NCBI RefSeq assembly: GCF_002204745.1 | Contig: NZ_NIRR01000016.1 | Coordinates: 1 to 64,000 of the forward strand | From: Hymenobacter amundsenii | Lineage (GTDB): Bacteria > Bacteroidota > Bacteroidia > Cytophagales > Hymenobacteraceae | Length of the DNA: 64,000 nt | Reading direction: 5' to 3' | In this document: positions 1-7,925 of the stretch, piece by piece | Layout: the number at the start of each line of letters is the position of its first letter | How positions within the stretch are numbered: position 1 is the stretch's first letter | Position numbers and translations under genes: made by a program | Notes under the pieces: model-generated | What the model saw: only the letters and a program-made list of their open reading frames with translations | Database searches by the model: none | What the model was told of the DNA's origin: nothing

Positions 1-169
1 GCAGCTGCTCGTGGTGGCGGCCGGTGGCGTCGGGCACCAGCACCTCCACCGCCTGGCCCAGCAGCGCGGCCGGCGCGTAGCCGAATAGCTGCCCCGCCAA
101 CTCGTTGGCCGACACCATCAGCCCCGCTTTGTCGCAGACGATGATGCCGATGGTGGCGTTGGTGCTGAT
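1..169 (-). pseudogene. PAS-domain sensor fragment, cut by the window edge and apparently truncated
   Basis: Read on the minus strand, this stretch encodes a typical PAS core: STNATIGIIVCDKAG, then SANELAGQLFGYAP, then LLGQAVEVLVPDATGRHHEQL, running off the left edge. Such domains bind small ligands or cofactors in bacterial sensor kinases and cyclases. Upstream of about position 169 the reading frame stays open but no longer looks like a PAS N-terminus, and no start codon in a plausible place is visible. A plus-strand coding remnant begins at the same point, so the sensor gene appears broken here. The effector domain lies outside the window. Confidence 0.55.
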
Positions 170-269
170 GCGGCAGGGGGTGGAACTATGGCGCCAGCAG
201 GGCCTGCCGGAAGGGGAGTTTATTGTGGTCCAGTTGCTGGCCCGGCTCGCCCCACCCCCAACGGTATAG
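168..269 (+). pseudogene. Unassigned C-terminal protein remnant
   Basis: A short open frame ends at the TAG at 267-269. It contains VELWRQQGLPEGEFIVVQLL, which has normal coding composition and a clean stop. It abuts the broken PAS fragment with no sensible promoter or complete domain. It is most likely the tail of a gene whose body has been lost. I do not recognise the family. Confidence 0.3.
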
Positions 270-403
270 GCAACCAAGCCAGCACCCTGAACGCGCGAAA
301 CGGGCTGGTTTACAATAAATTCTGCGTATTTTCCCTCACCCCAAGGATACCGCAGCAGGGCTGACTATTGTCCATCAGTGGGTCTTTTTTAGTTACTGCC
401 ACA

Positions 404-822
404 ATGCGCCTGTATCACCTTGTATATCATAGCCAGGCGCTGATGCCCTTTGAGTAGCCTGCGTTGCGGGCTTTGCTGGAACAGTCCCGCATTTTCTACC
501 GCGAAAACCAGCTAACGGGGCTGCTGCTGCACACGCCCGATAGGCAGAGTTTATGCAGCTACTGGAAGGCGAGAAGGAAGTGGTACAGGCACTTTACTAC
601 GGCCAGATCGTAACCAATATGCGCCACCACTGCTGCCAGGTGCTGAGCGCTGGAGCCTCCACTGCCCACAGTTTTGCCAACTGGAGCATGGGCTTCCGGG
701 TGACCAGCGCCGCCGAGCTGCAGGTGCTGCTGGCCAGTACACCGGCCGGGGCCGGGGCTCCTGCCGCGCCGCCCCAGCTGTACCCCGGGCTACTGAAGCT
801 GCTGCTGGATTTTGTGACGTAG
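404..822 (+). pseudogene. BLUF-domain blue-light receptor, pseudogene
   Basis: From the ATG at 404 the translation starts RLYHLVYHSQALMPFE and continues after a stop with LRALLEQSRIFYRENQLTG. In another frame it goes on with MQLLEGEKEVVQALYYGQI and then RHHCCQVLSAG and FANWSMGFRV. This is the order of a complete BLUF domain (FAD-binding blue-light sensor). Two lesions break it: an in-frame TAG at 455-457 and a 2-nt insertion, apparently a duplicated AG at 546-549, that shifts the frame. The 3' part then runs to the TAG at 820-822. A stand-alone BLUF protein is about this long, so the gene was probably once a complete short photoreceptor. Confidence 0.75.
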
Positions 823-1041
823 CACGAAGACAAGCCGGAGGGCTATTGATAAGTCTTAGGCGGCCAACTGCAGGGCTGCAACTGGCCCGGCGGTTTACCA
901 GCCTTGATGCTGATGACGGATATCATCCGATGAGGTAATCCTTATCATGGCACAGACGGGCATTCTGGGGGAATTTTGTACCGATCCAATTTCCGCTTGC
1001 CCCCATAAGCCCCCAGCTCATGACCACCACCTCGCACCTGA

Positions 1042-1305
1042 CTTCTGCCCCGCATCCGGCAGCGCCATTTCTGGTCGGGCAGCCTGCACGATCAGGACAT
1101 TGAAGTGCAGGTGCGCTACGGCCGCGCCACGCTCACCGGCACCGTGGACACCTGGCCCGAGCGCCAGCAGGCCGCCCTCGAAGTCTACGAGGCCGGCGCC
1201 CGCGACGTGAACAACCACCTGCGCGTGCCAGACCCGGCGGAAACCGCCACTTCCAAGCCGCTGACCACTGAACCCGAGGCGCTGCCCGCCGACGCGCACC
1301 ACTAG
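1042..1305 (+). pseudogene. BON-domain protein remnant
   Basis: The frame ending at 1305 encodes a BON domain (a small phospholipid-binding or osmotic-shock domain). It contains HFWSGSLHDQDIEVQVRYG, ATLTGTVDTWPERQQAALE and GARDVNNHLRVPD. Bacterial proteins of this type usually carry two or three BON repeats and are around 200 residues long. Here a stop at 1039-1041 cuts off everything upstream in this frame, and the first ATG (1105) falls inside the domain. Only the last repeat is left, so I read this as a decayed gene. Translation of a short peptide from 1105 cannot be excluded. Confidence 0.6.
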
Positions 1306-1307
1306 CG

Positions 1308-1335
1308 GTTGCCAGTTGCCAGTGTCCGGTTGCCA
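1308..1335. repeat. Tandem heptamer array (GTTGCCA)n
   Basis: Immediately after the BON stop codon there are four consecutive 7-bp units. The first, second and fourth are GTTGCCA; the third diverges (GTGTCCG) but keeps the 7-bp register. The same word on the opposite strand (CTGGCAA) forms an array at 39101-39135. Confidence 0.7.
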
Positions 1336-1425
1336 GTCCAGGAGCTCCAGGGCTGAAGCCCTGGGCTGATTAGCGCTTCGATTAACCGCATAATGTCGTT
1401 TCTCCCCCTTTTTTCTTCCCGGCTT

Positions 1426-2250
1426 ATGGCTTCCCCCCTCGTTGTACTGACCGATTTTCATGCCGTCACTAACCGTGCGCTGTCGTATGCCGCCGGGCTG
1501 GCGGAGCCCCTGCAGGCGAAACTCGTGCTGCTGCACGCCCGCTACGATGCACTGCTGGCCCCACTCGACGACGATCTGCCTTACGCGCCCCTCAACGACC
1601 AGGCCACCGACCGGGCACTGCAACGGTTGGCCAATGCGCAGCCCGTGCCCACCCTGGTCGAGGTGTCGGAGCGGGAGCTGCCCGAAGCCGTGCGCGCCGC
1701 CGTGCTCCACCACCACCCCCTGCTGCTGGTGCTGGGCCAGCCCGGCGGGGCCAGTACGCCCGCGGAAGTGCTGACCAGCACGGCCGAAACGCTGCTCAGC
1801 ACCGTGCCCTACCCCTTGCTGCTGCTGCCGGCCCTCGGCGACTGGCAGGCCGCTCCGCCCCGCCGCCTGCTGCTGGCCGTGGATGGGCAGCCGTTCGTGC
1901 TGCACCAGTACCAGGATGTGCTCCGGCAGCTGCTGGGTGTGGCTGACGGCACGCTGGCCGTGGTGCGGGTAGCCGACAGCAGCCACGGCCGTCTGGGAGT
2001 AGATGCCATCCTGCGCACCGTGGCCACCCACGACCTGACGGATGAACTGGCCCCCGAGCTGCTCTCCGAGGTCGATAATATCTCGGTAGTGGGTGGGGTG
2101 CTGGCCGAAGCCGCCCGCCAGCACACCGACCTGCTGGTTGTGGTGGCCCGCCGCCACAGCCTGCTGGGCCGCCTGTTTCACCGCAGCGTCACGGCCCAGC
2201 TCATCGAGCAAAGCCCCATTCCGCTGCTCGTACTGCCCGCCCAGGACTAA
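1426..2250 (+). CDS. Universal stress protein, tandem-domain (UspA family)
   Basis: This 274-residue protein has two UspA-type folds. The first begins PLVVLTDFHAVTNRALSYAA. The second begins RRLLLAVDGQP and ends RRHSLLGRLFHRSVTAQ followed by IPLLVLP. Usp proteins are cytoplasmic and respond to starvation and stress. In the second domain the usual nucleotide-binding G-[ST] pair before the last strand reads HRSVT, so ATP binding is doubtful. I place the start at 1426 because the sequence from there matches a Usp N-terminus; an ATG at 1393 would add eleven hydrophobic residues. The next gene begins 24 bases downstream and is a paralogue, so the two are probably co-transcribed. Confidence 0.85.
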   Translation: MASPLVVLTDFHAVTNRALSYAAGLAEPLQAKLVLLHARYDALLAPLDDDLPYAPLNDQATDRALQRLANAQPVPTLVEVSERELPEAVRAAVLHHHPLLLVLGQPGGASTPAEVLTSTAETLLSTVPYPLLLLPALGDWQAAPPRRLLLAVDGQPFVLHQYQDVLRQLLGVADGTLAVVRVADSSHGRLGVDAILRTVATHDLTDELAPELLSEVDNISVVGGVLAEAARQHTDLLVVVARRHSLLGRLFHRSVTAQLIEQSPIPLLVLPAQD

Positions 2251-2274
2251 TCACCTCTTTCTCAGCTATGTGCC

Positions 2275-3138
2275 ATGAATCCTTCCTTTGTTGTGCTGGT
2301 TAACCTTTCGGCAGCGGCGGAGCAGGCGGCCCGCTACGCCGCCGTGCTGGGCGCGCCGCTGCACGTGCACCTGGAACTGGTGAATGTGTATCAGGCCCCC
2401 CTGCTCTCCTCCGAGCTGGCATTTGTCCCGATGCCCTACTTTCCCCAAATGCAGACCGAGGCGGCCGAAGCGCTGCAGGAACTGGCCCACCGCCTGCCCG
2501 CATCGGCCGAAGCAACGATGCTGACGGCCGCCATGCCCGATGCCGTGCAGGAGGCTATTGCGCGCTACCACCCGCTGCTGCTGGCCATGAGCCTGAGCCC
2601 CGAGCACGACGTACTCGATTATTTGCTGCACAACCACGTGCTGCCCGTCTTGCGGGCCACCCACCGGCCGCTGCTGCTGGTGCCCGAAACCAGCCTACCT
2701 ACCGGCCTGCCGCGCCGCGTGCTGGTGGCTGTCGATGGGGAGTACTTCGCCCTCAATGCCCCCGCCCTGGCCCTGGCCCCGCTGCTGGCGAGCTGGGGGG
2801 CAGCGTTTTCGGTGGTGCACGTCCGGCCCACTTCGAGCGGGCCCGAGCGGTCGGGCGACTATGAGCAGCTTGGCGGGCCACTCCGCAAACTGCTGCCGAC
2901 GGCCGAGCCGTTGGCGCTGCACGACGATGCTGGCAACAACTCAGCGGCCGGAGTACTAGCGGCCCTGGCCGAAACGCAGGCTGATTTGCTGATTCTGCTT
3001 GCCCGCCCCCGCAGCTTTCTGGGCCGGCTGTTTCATGGCAGCGTTACGGCGCAGGTGCTACGCGGCTGCCCCGTACCCGTGCTGCTGCTACCCGCCGAGG
3101 CCCCGGATCAGCCCGACTACCTGCCCCGCATGAGCTGA
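2275..3138 (+). CDS. Universal stress protein, tandem-domain (second copy)
   Basis: The 287-residue product has the same two-domain Usp layout as the gene just upstream. Domain 1 starts SFVVLVNLSAAAEQAARYAA and domain 2 starts RRVLVAVDGEYF. The C-terminal segment is ARPRSFLGRLFHGSVTAQ followed by PVPVLLLP. Unlike its neighbour it keeps the GSVT motif expected near the nucleotide phosphates, so this copy may still bind ATP. The spacing of 24 bases suggests an operon and an old duplication. Both genes are intact although the genes on either side are decayed. Confidence 0.85.
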   Translation: MNPSFVVLVNLSAAAEQAARYAAVLGAPLHVHLELVNVYQAPLLSSELAFVPMPYFPQMQTEAAEALQELAHRLPASAEATMLTAAMPDAVQEAIARYHPLLLAMSLSPEHDVLDYLLHNHVLPVLRATHRPLLLVPETSLPTGLPRRVLVAVDGEYFALNAPALALAPLLASWGAAFSVVHVRPTSSGPERSGDYEQLGGPLRKLLPTAEPLALHDDAGNNSAAGVLAALAETQADLLILLARPRSFLGRLFHGSVTAQVLRGCPVPVLLLPAEAPDQPDYLPRMS

Positions 3139-3307
3139 CAAGCGGCGGCGCCACCGGCATGGGTGCTGAATAGCTCATGGTAGACATCGGCACGTACAGG
3201 ATGAGCAGGTCCGGGCCCATCATCAGGACCACGGCCCAGCTGGCGGAAGCAACACACGGCAAAGGCTATTGTCGGCCTGGTAGCTGCGCCGTTTAGCCAC
3301 TTCCCCC

Positions 3308-3587
3308 AATAACGAGGCCGAGGCGCTGTAACTGGCTAATTCCACTGATTTAGGCCTGAGCGGAGCCATCCATACCCGCAACCTGGAGCGCGGCGTGCTA
3401 TTGGCCCGCCAGATCGAAACGGGCATGGTGCACGTGAACGACCAGACCGTGAACGACCAACCCAACGCAATTCTCGGGGGCGAGCGGGGTTCGATTATGG
3501 GCCGGTTTGGCGGCGAATGGGTGATGGAAAGAATACCCCTGGTGCAGTGTTACCGTGCAGCACGAACCCCGCGAATACCCCATCTAA
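3308..3587 (+). pseudogene. Aldehyde dehydrogenase C-terminal remnant
   Basis: The translated sequence matches the end of the aldehyde dehydrogenase family: GLSGAIHTRNLERGVLLARQ, then IETGMVHVNDQTVNDQPNA, then GRFGGEWVMERI. After a frameshift around 3530-3548 it continues VTVQHEPREYPI and stops at 3585-3587. Upstream in the same frame NNEAEAL is followed by an in-frame TAA at 3329-3331. The catalytic Cys region and the whole NAD-binding domain are missing. The fragment has a stop, a frameshift and a large 5' deletion, so it is not functional. Confidence 0.75.
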
Positions 3588-3677
3588 CCCACCAACCTAC
3601 AGCACCAAACGGCAAACGGCCTCCCCGAAATTCGGGGAGGCGTTTCGTGGCGGAGTAAGTCTCAGTCAGCAGAGCAG

Positions 3678-4397
3678 TTAAATCAACTCCGTGATTTCGC
3701 GCACGCCAATCGGCCGCTCGCGGGTAAAGCCTTCGCCGTACTGCGCTCCAATGAGGTGGCCGAACTCGCGGGCCCGGGCCTCCATGAAGTCGCTGAACGC
3801 CGGCGTAGAGAGGTAAGTGGCTGGCTCCTGGCTGTTGGGGTCGTGAAACTGGGTTTTGTAGGCCTGGATGGACTCCCACTTCTTGGGCCAGTGGGCCGTG
3901 ATATCAACCACGAAGTCGGCCGGAATCTGGCGGTCTTGGATGTAGTGGTACACTACCCGGGGGCGCCAGGCGGCCTGGGGTTGGCCATCGTCGCCGAGAG
4001 TTTCAATCATGCGCAGGCCCGACAGGAAGCAGGCTTCGGTGGCCAGTTGCGCGCCCCGGCCGTGGTCGGGGTGCCGGTCGTGGATGGCGTTGCAAAGCAC
4101 GACGTCGGGCTGGTAGCGGCGTAGGGCGGCCACCAGCACCAGCTGGTGCTCCCGGTCGTTGCGGAAAAAGCCGTCGGCCATGCCCAGGTTCTCGCGGGCA
4201 TCGAGGCCCAGGATGCGGCTGGCTCGCTCCGACTCCTCGGCCCGGGTCTGGGGCGTGCCGCGGGTGCCCAACTCGCCCCGGGTAAAATCGACGATGCCAA
4301 TTTTCTTGCCCGCCGCCGCCGCCGCCAGCAGCGTGCCGGAGCAAGACATTTCTACATCATCGGGGTGGGCCCCGAAGGCCAGAATATCAAGTTTCAT
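3678..4397 (-). CDS. bshB1: Bacillithiol biosynthesis deacetylase (BshB1-like)
   Basis: This 239-residue PIG-L/LmbE-type zinc deacetylase would remove the acetyl group from GlcNAc-malate in bacillithiol synthesis. The metal-binding motif AHPDDVEMSCSG lies near the N-terminus. A second motif, IHDRHPDHGRGA, lies mid-protein, and the tail includes GFTRERPIGV. The start at 4397 gives the canonical MKLDILAFGAHPDD; an ATG at 4421 would add eight residues. The other bacillithiol genes are not nearby, which is usual. Thioredoxin reductase two genes away and MsrA elsewhere in the window fit a thiol-homeostasis theme. Members of the family also act as bacillithiol-conjugate amidases, so the exact substrate is inferred. 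Confidence 0.85.
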   Translation of the reverse strand: MKLDILAFGAHPDDVEMSCSGTLLAAAAAGKKIGIVDFTRGELGTRGTPQTRAEESERASRILGLDARENLGMADGFFRNDREHQLVLVAALRRYQPDVVLCNAIHDRHPDHGRGAQLATEACFLSGLRMIETLGDDGQPQAAWRPRVVYHYIQDRQIPADFVVDITAHWPKKWESIQAYKTQFHDPNSQEPATYLSTPAFSDFMEARAREFGHLIGAQYGEGFTRERPIGVREITELI

Positions 4398-4429
4398 TTG
4401 GTTGAGGGGTTGGCTGGGCAAACGGAAGC

Positions 4430-5572
4430 CTATTTGATGCGCAGGGTGCGGCCAATGCGTAGGGTGCTGACGTTGCCGTTGAGGCGACGGATCTGGGCCT
4501 GTGACACGCCATACTTCTGAGAAATTTCCGACAACGTATCGCCGCTACGGATTTTGTGCGACACGATGCGCCGGGCCTGGGTGGGCTTGCTCCGGCTGCT
4601 ACTGCTGCTGCTGCCCGCGCCCGGCACGCTGCCGCCCCGGTACTTAAGCGACTTGCTGTAGTACGCAAACAGCCCCGACGTGATTTGGAAGTTATCCTTG
4701 ATGAGGTGGTAGTCGGGAAAGTCGTAGAGCTTCTCGGGGTCGATGGGGTTGCCTTCGTAGCGCACCTCGAAGTGCAGGTGCGAACCGCTACTGCGGCCCG
4801 TGCTGCCGCCGTAACCAATCAACTCCCCCGCTTTCACGAAGGTGCCGGGCGTTACTACCGCCTTCTGCATGTGGCCGTAGAGCGTTTCAATGCCGTTGTA
4901 GTGGCGCACCAGCACGTAGTTGCCGTAGCCCGAGCCGTCCCACTTTACCAGGCGCACCACGCCATCGAAGGCCGTTTTAACCGAGTCGCCGGTTTCCAGG
5001 TCAAGGTCGGTGCCGTAGTGCCAGCGGTAGCCCCGGAAACCGAAGTCGGAGGTGATGGGCGTGGCGTTGAGCGGCATTTTAGCGTAGCGCTGCTTCTCGG
5101 GTTCAATGAGCCGCAGGTTGAGCGTATCCTGGATGCGGCGGCCATCGACGCGGTACGGGTTGATGTTCTGAGTATCCCAGATGGCATAGTAGCCAGCCAC
5201 CTGAATCCAGCTCGAATCAATCTGCACCTCCTCCTTCATCTCCACAATGTGCTGCTCGCCTTCATTGAGAGAGGTGGTGTCCTCGCTCACAATGGAGAGC
5301 TTTTTGGCCGGATTGAAGAAGATGGACTTGGCCGCTTCGGAATTATCGTCGGGCAACTCCTCGGTTTCGATGAGCACCGTCGTGTCGGGCCGCACGTAAC
5401 GGATGGTGGGCGACTTGATGCGGAAAAAGTCTTTCCGCTTGTCAGGCGAGCCGGCCTTCGCCTTGGTCTGGGGCACTTTACGCCGCTGCGCCAGCAACTG
5501 GCCGGGCAAGCTCAGCAGCCCGATCAGTAGTAGCGGTAGCAGCCAGTATTTAACAAAATTGAGCAAGGGCAA
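4430..5572 (-). CDS. M23 family zinc peptidase with C-terminal LysM
   Basis: The 380-residue secreted protein has an N-terminal signal segment (LLPLLLIGLLSLPGQLLAQ). Residues about 165-285 form an M23 LytM-type domain with zinc and catalytic residues in WHYGTDLDL (H185, D189) and GSHLHFEVRY (H265, H267). A short poly-Ser linker at about 321-326 leads to a LysM domain (IRSGDTLSEISQKYG) at about 337-380, which binds peptidoglycan. Such enzymes cut peptide cross-links during growth or division. The gene lies 32 bases from bshB1 in the same direction, but the functions are unrelated. It could also be an amidase activator, though the intact metal ligands argue for an active enzyme. Confidence 0.88.
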   Translation of the reverse strand: MPLLNFVKYWLLPLLLIGLLSLPGQLLAQRRKVPQTKAKAGSPDKRKDFFRIKSPTIRYVRPDTTVLIETEELPDDNSEAAKSIFFNPAKKLSIVSEDTTSLNEGEQHIVEMKEEVQIDSSWIQVAGYYAIWDTQNINPYRVDGRRIQDTLNLRLIEPEKQRYAKMPLNATPITSDFGFRGYRWHYGTDLDLETGDSVKTAFDGVVRLVKWDGSGYGNYVLVRHYNGIETLYGHMQKAVVTPGTFVKAGELIGYGGSTGRSSGSHLHFEVRYEGNPIDPEKLYDFPDYHLIKDNFQITSGLFAYYSKSLKYRGGSVPGAGSSSSSSRSKPTQARRIVSHKIRSGDTLSEISQKYGVSQAQIRRLNGNVSTLRIGRTLRIK

Positions 5573-5579
5573 GGAAATT

Positions 5580-5701
5580 AATGAGTGAATGCGTGAGTAA
5601 GCGAATGAGTGGATGCAGCGGCAGATTCAACGTCCTACTGAACCGGCTGGTATACTCGGTATAGCCCGCCAATTCACTCATTCACTCATTCACTCATTCA
5701 C
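5580..5701. repeat. Octamer tandem arrays in inverted orientation (GAATGAGT / ATTCACTC)
   Basis: Between the trxB stop and the M23 start, an array of 8-bp units of the AATGAGTG type runs from 5580 to about 5611. Its reverse-complement word ATTCACTC is repeated from 5672 to 5701 (three full copies plus six bases). The two arrays face each other and could fold into a stem. The same word recurs at 17429-17546 and at the end of mtgA (37337-37350). Confidence 0.7.
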
Positions 5702-5706
5702 CGCGG

Positions 5707-6654
5707 CTAATGGTCGCCGAGGGCAGCGAGGTAGCGTTCGGCATCGAGGGCCGCCATGCAGCCGGTACCAGCGGCCGTTACGGCCTGGCGGTAGGTGTAG
5801 TCCTGCACGTCGCCGCAGGCAAATACCCCATCGATGTTGGTTTTGCTCGTGCCGGGCAGGGTTTTGAGGTAGCCCTGCTCGTCGTGGTGCAGGTAAGGCT
5901 GGAAAATTTTAGAGTTGGGATCATGGCCGATAGCCACGAAGAAGCCTTCCACAGCCAGCTCGCGGGTAGTGCCTTCCAACAAGTTTTTCACCCGCACCCC
6001 GTCCACGGCGTGCTCGCCCAGAATTTCGTCGGTTACCGTGTTCCAGAGCACCTCAATCTTGGGGTTGTCGAGCACCCGCTTCTGCATGATTTTAGAAGCC
6101 TTCATTTCGCCCTTGCGCACAATCATGTACACCTTCGAGCACAGGTTGGCCAGGTAAGTAGCCTCCTCAGCGGCCGTATCTCCGGCCCCCACAATAGCCA
6201 CGTCCTTGCCCCGGTAGAAAAACCCGTCGCAGACGGCGCAGGCCGATACACCCGAGCCGTTCAGGCGCTGCTCGGAGGGCAGCCCCAGCCATTTGGCCGA
6301 CGCTCCGGTGGCAATAATCACGGTGTCGGCCGTCAGGGACAGGCTTTCATCGATAGTAATCTGGCGCGGGTGGCTCTCGAAGTCAACGGCCGTGGCAATG
6401 CCGTACCGGATGTCGGTACCAAACCGCTCAGCCTGCTTCTTGAGGTCCTCCATCATCTCGGGGCCCATTACGCCGTCGGGGTAGCCGGGGAAGTTCTCCA
6501 CGTCGTTGGTGATGGTGAGCTGGCCACCGGGCTGCAAGCCCTGGTACATCACAGGCGCAAGGCCTGCCCGCGAAGCGTAAATGGCGGCGGTGTAACCGGC
6601 CGGGCCGGAACCAATAATCAGGCACTTGATGTGCTCAGGAGTTGTATTTGCCAT
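5707..6654 (-). CDS. trxB: Thioredoxin-disulfide reductase
   Basis: This 315-residue flavoenzyme transfers electrons from NADPH through FAD and a redox-active cysteine pair to thioredoxin. The FAD site is IIGSGPAGYTAAIYASRAG at residues 13-31. The catalytic pair is C139/C142 in ACAVCDGFF. The NADPH-binding segment is VGAGDTAAEEATYL, and the C-terminal FAD contact is FACGDVQD. The length is normal for the low-molecular-weight type. A TAnnTTTG promoter element lies about 60 bases upstream of the start. Confidence 0.95.
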   Translation of the reverse strand: MANTTPEHIKCLIIGSGPAGYTAAIYASRAGLAPVMYQGLQPGGQLTITNDVENFPGYPDGVMGPEMMEDLKKQAERFGTDIRYGIATAVDFESHPRQITIDESLSLTADTVIIATGASAKWLGLPSEQRLNGSGVSACAVCDGFFYRGKDVAIVGAGDTAAEEATYLANLCSKVYMIVRKGEMKASKIMQKRVLDNPKIEVLWNTVTDEILGEHAVDGVRVKNLLEGTTRELAVEGFFVAIGHDPNSKIFQPYLHHDEQGYLKTLPGTSKTNIDGVFACGDVQDYTYRQAVTAAGTGCMAALDAERYLAALGDH

Positions 6655-6712
6655 AAGTTGGAAGGCAGCAGCAGGACCAGGCCTGCGCCGGGAGAAATTA
6701 GGTTTGGGGCTA

Positions 6713-6720
6713 CAAAGGTA
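6713..6720 (-). promoter_or_regulatory. Putative -7 element of trxB
   Basis: On the minus strand this reads TACCTTTG, an exact match to the Bacteroidota -7 consensus TAnnTTTG. It lies 58 bases upstream of the trxB start. No clear -33 TTG is visible at the expected distance. Confidence 0.5.
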
Positions 6721-6865
6721 ACAAGTGCGGGCCGTTGCGCCGGCAGAGGTTGGCAGCGCCTTTCGGTTGCCGCTCTAGACGGCACCAAGCACCTTCAACC
6801 ATTACCTAAGCAAATGGTCCAAAGTGCTATAGACCACTCAAGTTGTCAACCAGCCTTATTATCAA

Positions 6866-6893
6866 CAAAAAACCCCAACCAAAGGTCAGGGTT
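6866..6893 (-). terminator. Rho-independent terminator of rpoD
   Basis: Read leftward, the arms AACCCTGACC and GGTTGGGGTT form a 10-bp stem with two wobble pairs and a 3-base loop. A T-run follows at once. It lies 22 bases after the sigma factor stop codon. Confidence 0.7.
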
Positions 6894-6915
6894 TGTTGCC
6901 GGGGAGTAGAATAAA

Positions 6916-7779
6916 CTACCCCAGATATGGTTTCAGGGCCTTACTGCGGGAAGTGTGGCGCAAACGGCGGATGGCTTTTTCCTTGATCTGGCGAACCCGC
7001 TCGCGGGTCAGGTTGAACTTCTCACCGATTTCCTCCAGCGTGAGCGAGTGCTCTCCGTTCAGGCCAAAGTAAAGCGTGATAACGTCGGCTTCGCGCTTAG
7101 TGAGCGTGCTCAGGGCGCGCTGCACTTCCTTGCGGAGCGAGTCGTTCATGAGGCCCGTGTCGGGGCTCTCTTCGTCCTCGTTTTCGAGCACGTCGAGCAG
7201 GCGGTTTTCCTCGCCCTGCACAAACGGAGCGTCCACCGAAACATGGCGACCCGAAATCTTGAGCGTATCGACTACTTCGGAGGTGGTCAGTTCAAGTACT
7301 TCGGCAATTTCCTCGGGCGAGGGTTCCCGCTCGAACTTCTGCTCCAGCTCCGAGAACGACTTGCTGATTTTGTTCAGTGAGCCCACCCGGTTCAGGGGCA
7401 AACGCACGATGCGCGACTGCTCGGCCAAGGCTTGCAGAATCGACTGGCGAATCCACCAAACGGCGTAGGAGATGAACTTAAAGCCCCGGGTTTCGTCGAA
7501 ACGCTTGGCGGCTTTGATCAAGCCGAGGTTGCCCTCGTTAATCAGGTCACCGAGGCTCAAGCCCTGGTTCTGGTATTGCTTGGCCACCGACACCACGAAG
7601 CGCAGGTTGGCTTTAGTGAGTTTTTCCAGCGCCAGCTGGTCGCCTGCCTTAATGCGTTGCGCCAGCGTTACCTCCTCGTCGGGGGTCAGCAGGTCCACCT
7701 TACCAATCTCCTGGAGGTATTTATCCAGCGACTGGCTTTCGCGGTTGGTGATCTGCTTGCTGATTTTTAGCTGTCTCAT
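6916..7779 (-). CDS. rpoD: Primary RNA polymerase sigma factor (RpoD/SigA)
   Basis: The 287-residue sigma-70 factor has the short architecture of Bacteroidota primary sigma factors, without region 1.1 or the large non-conserved insert. Region 1.2 is [16 protein letters not shown]. Region 2 includes [39 protein letters not shown] and [10 protein letters not shown]. Region 4 ends with [20 protein letters not shown], the DNA-binding helix-turn-helix. This factor would recognise the TAnnTTTG elements seen across the window. It is monocistronic, with its own terminator. Confidence 0.95.
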   Translation of the reverse strand: MRQLKISKQITNRESQSLDKYLQEIGKVDLLTPDEEVTLAQRIKAGDQLALEKLTKANLRFVVSVAKQYQNQGLSLGDLINEGNLGLIKAAKRFDETRGFKFISYAVWWIRQSILQALAEQSRIVRLPLNRVGSLNKISKSFSELEQKFEREPSPEEIAEVLELTTSEVVDTLKISGRHVSVDAPFVQGEENRLLDVLENEDEESPDTGLMNDSLRKEVQRALSTLTKREADVITLYFGLNGEHSLTLEEIGEKFNLTRERVRQIKEKAIRRLRHTSRSKALKPYLG

Positions 7780-7925
7780 TGCGGGCGCGAGAGAGTGAAG
7801 TTATGAATGCTCTGGTTACTTGACATCGATTACAGTCCGCGAGATGCGGAGGCGAACCCTAGACGGGTACCGGGCTCAGTTGAATACAACGGCCCGATAC
7901 CCGCGAAAGTTCGAAATCCCGGACC

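Noticed and set aside
1018..2211. Long minus-strand open frame opposite the BON remnant and the first Usp gene
   Set aside because: The plus-strand frame encodes a clear Usp protein. The minus-strand product is Gly/Gln/His-rich and low in recognisable motifs, as expected of a shadow in GC-rich DNA.
3139..3307. Possible small membrane-protein fragment on the minus strand after the second Usp gene
   Set aside because: A short stretch reads like a hydrophobic peptide, but there is no start, stop context or family match, so it was not called.
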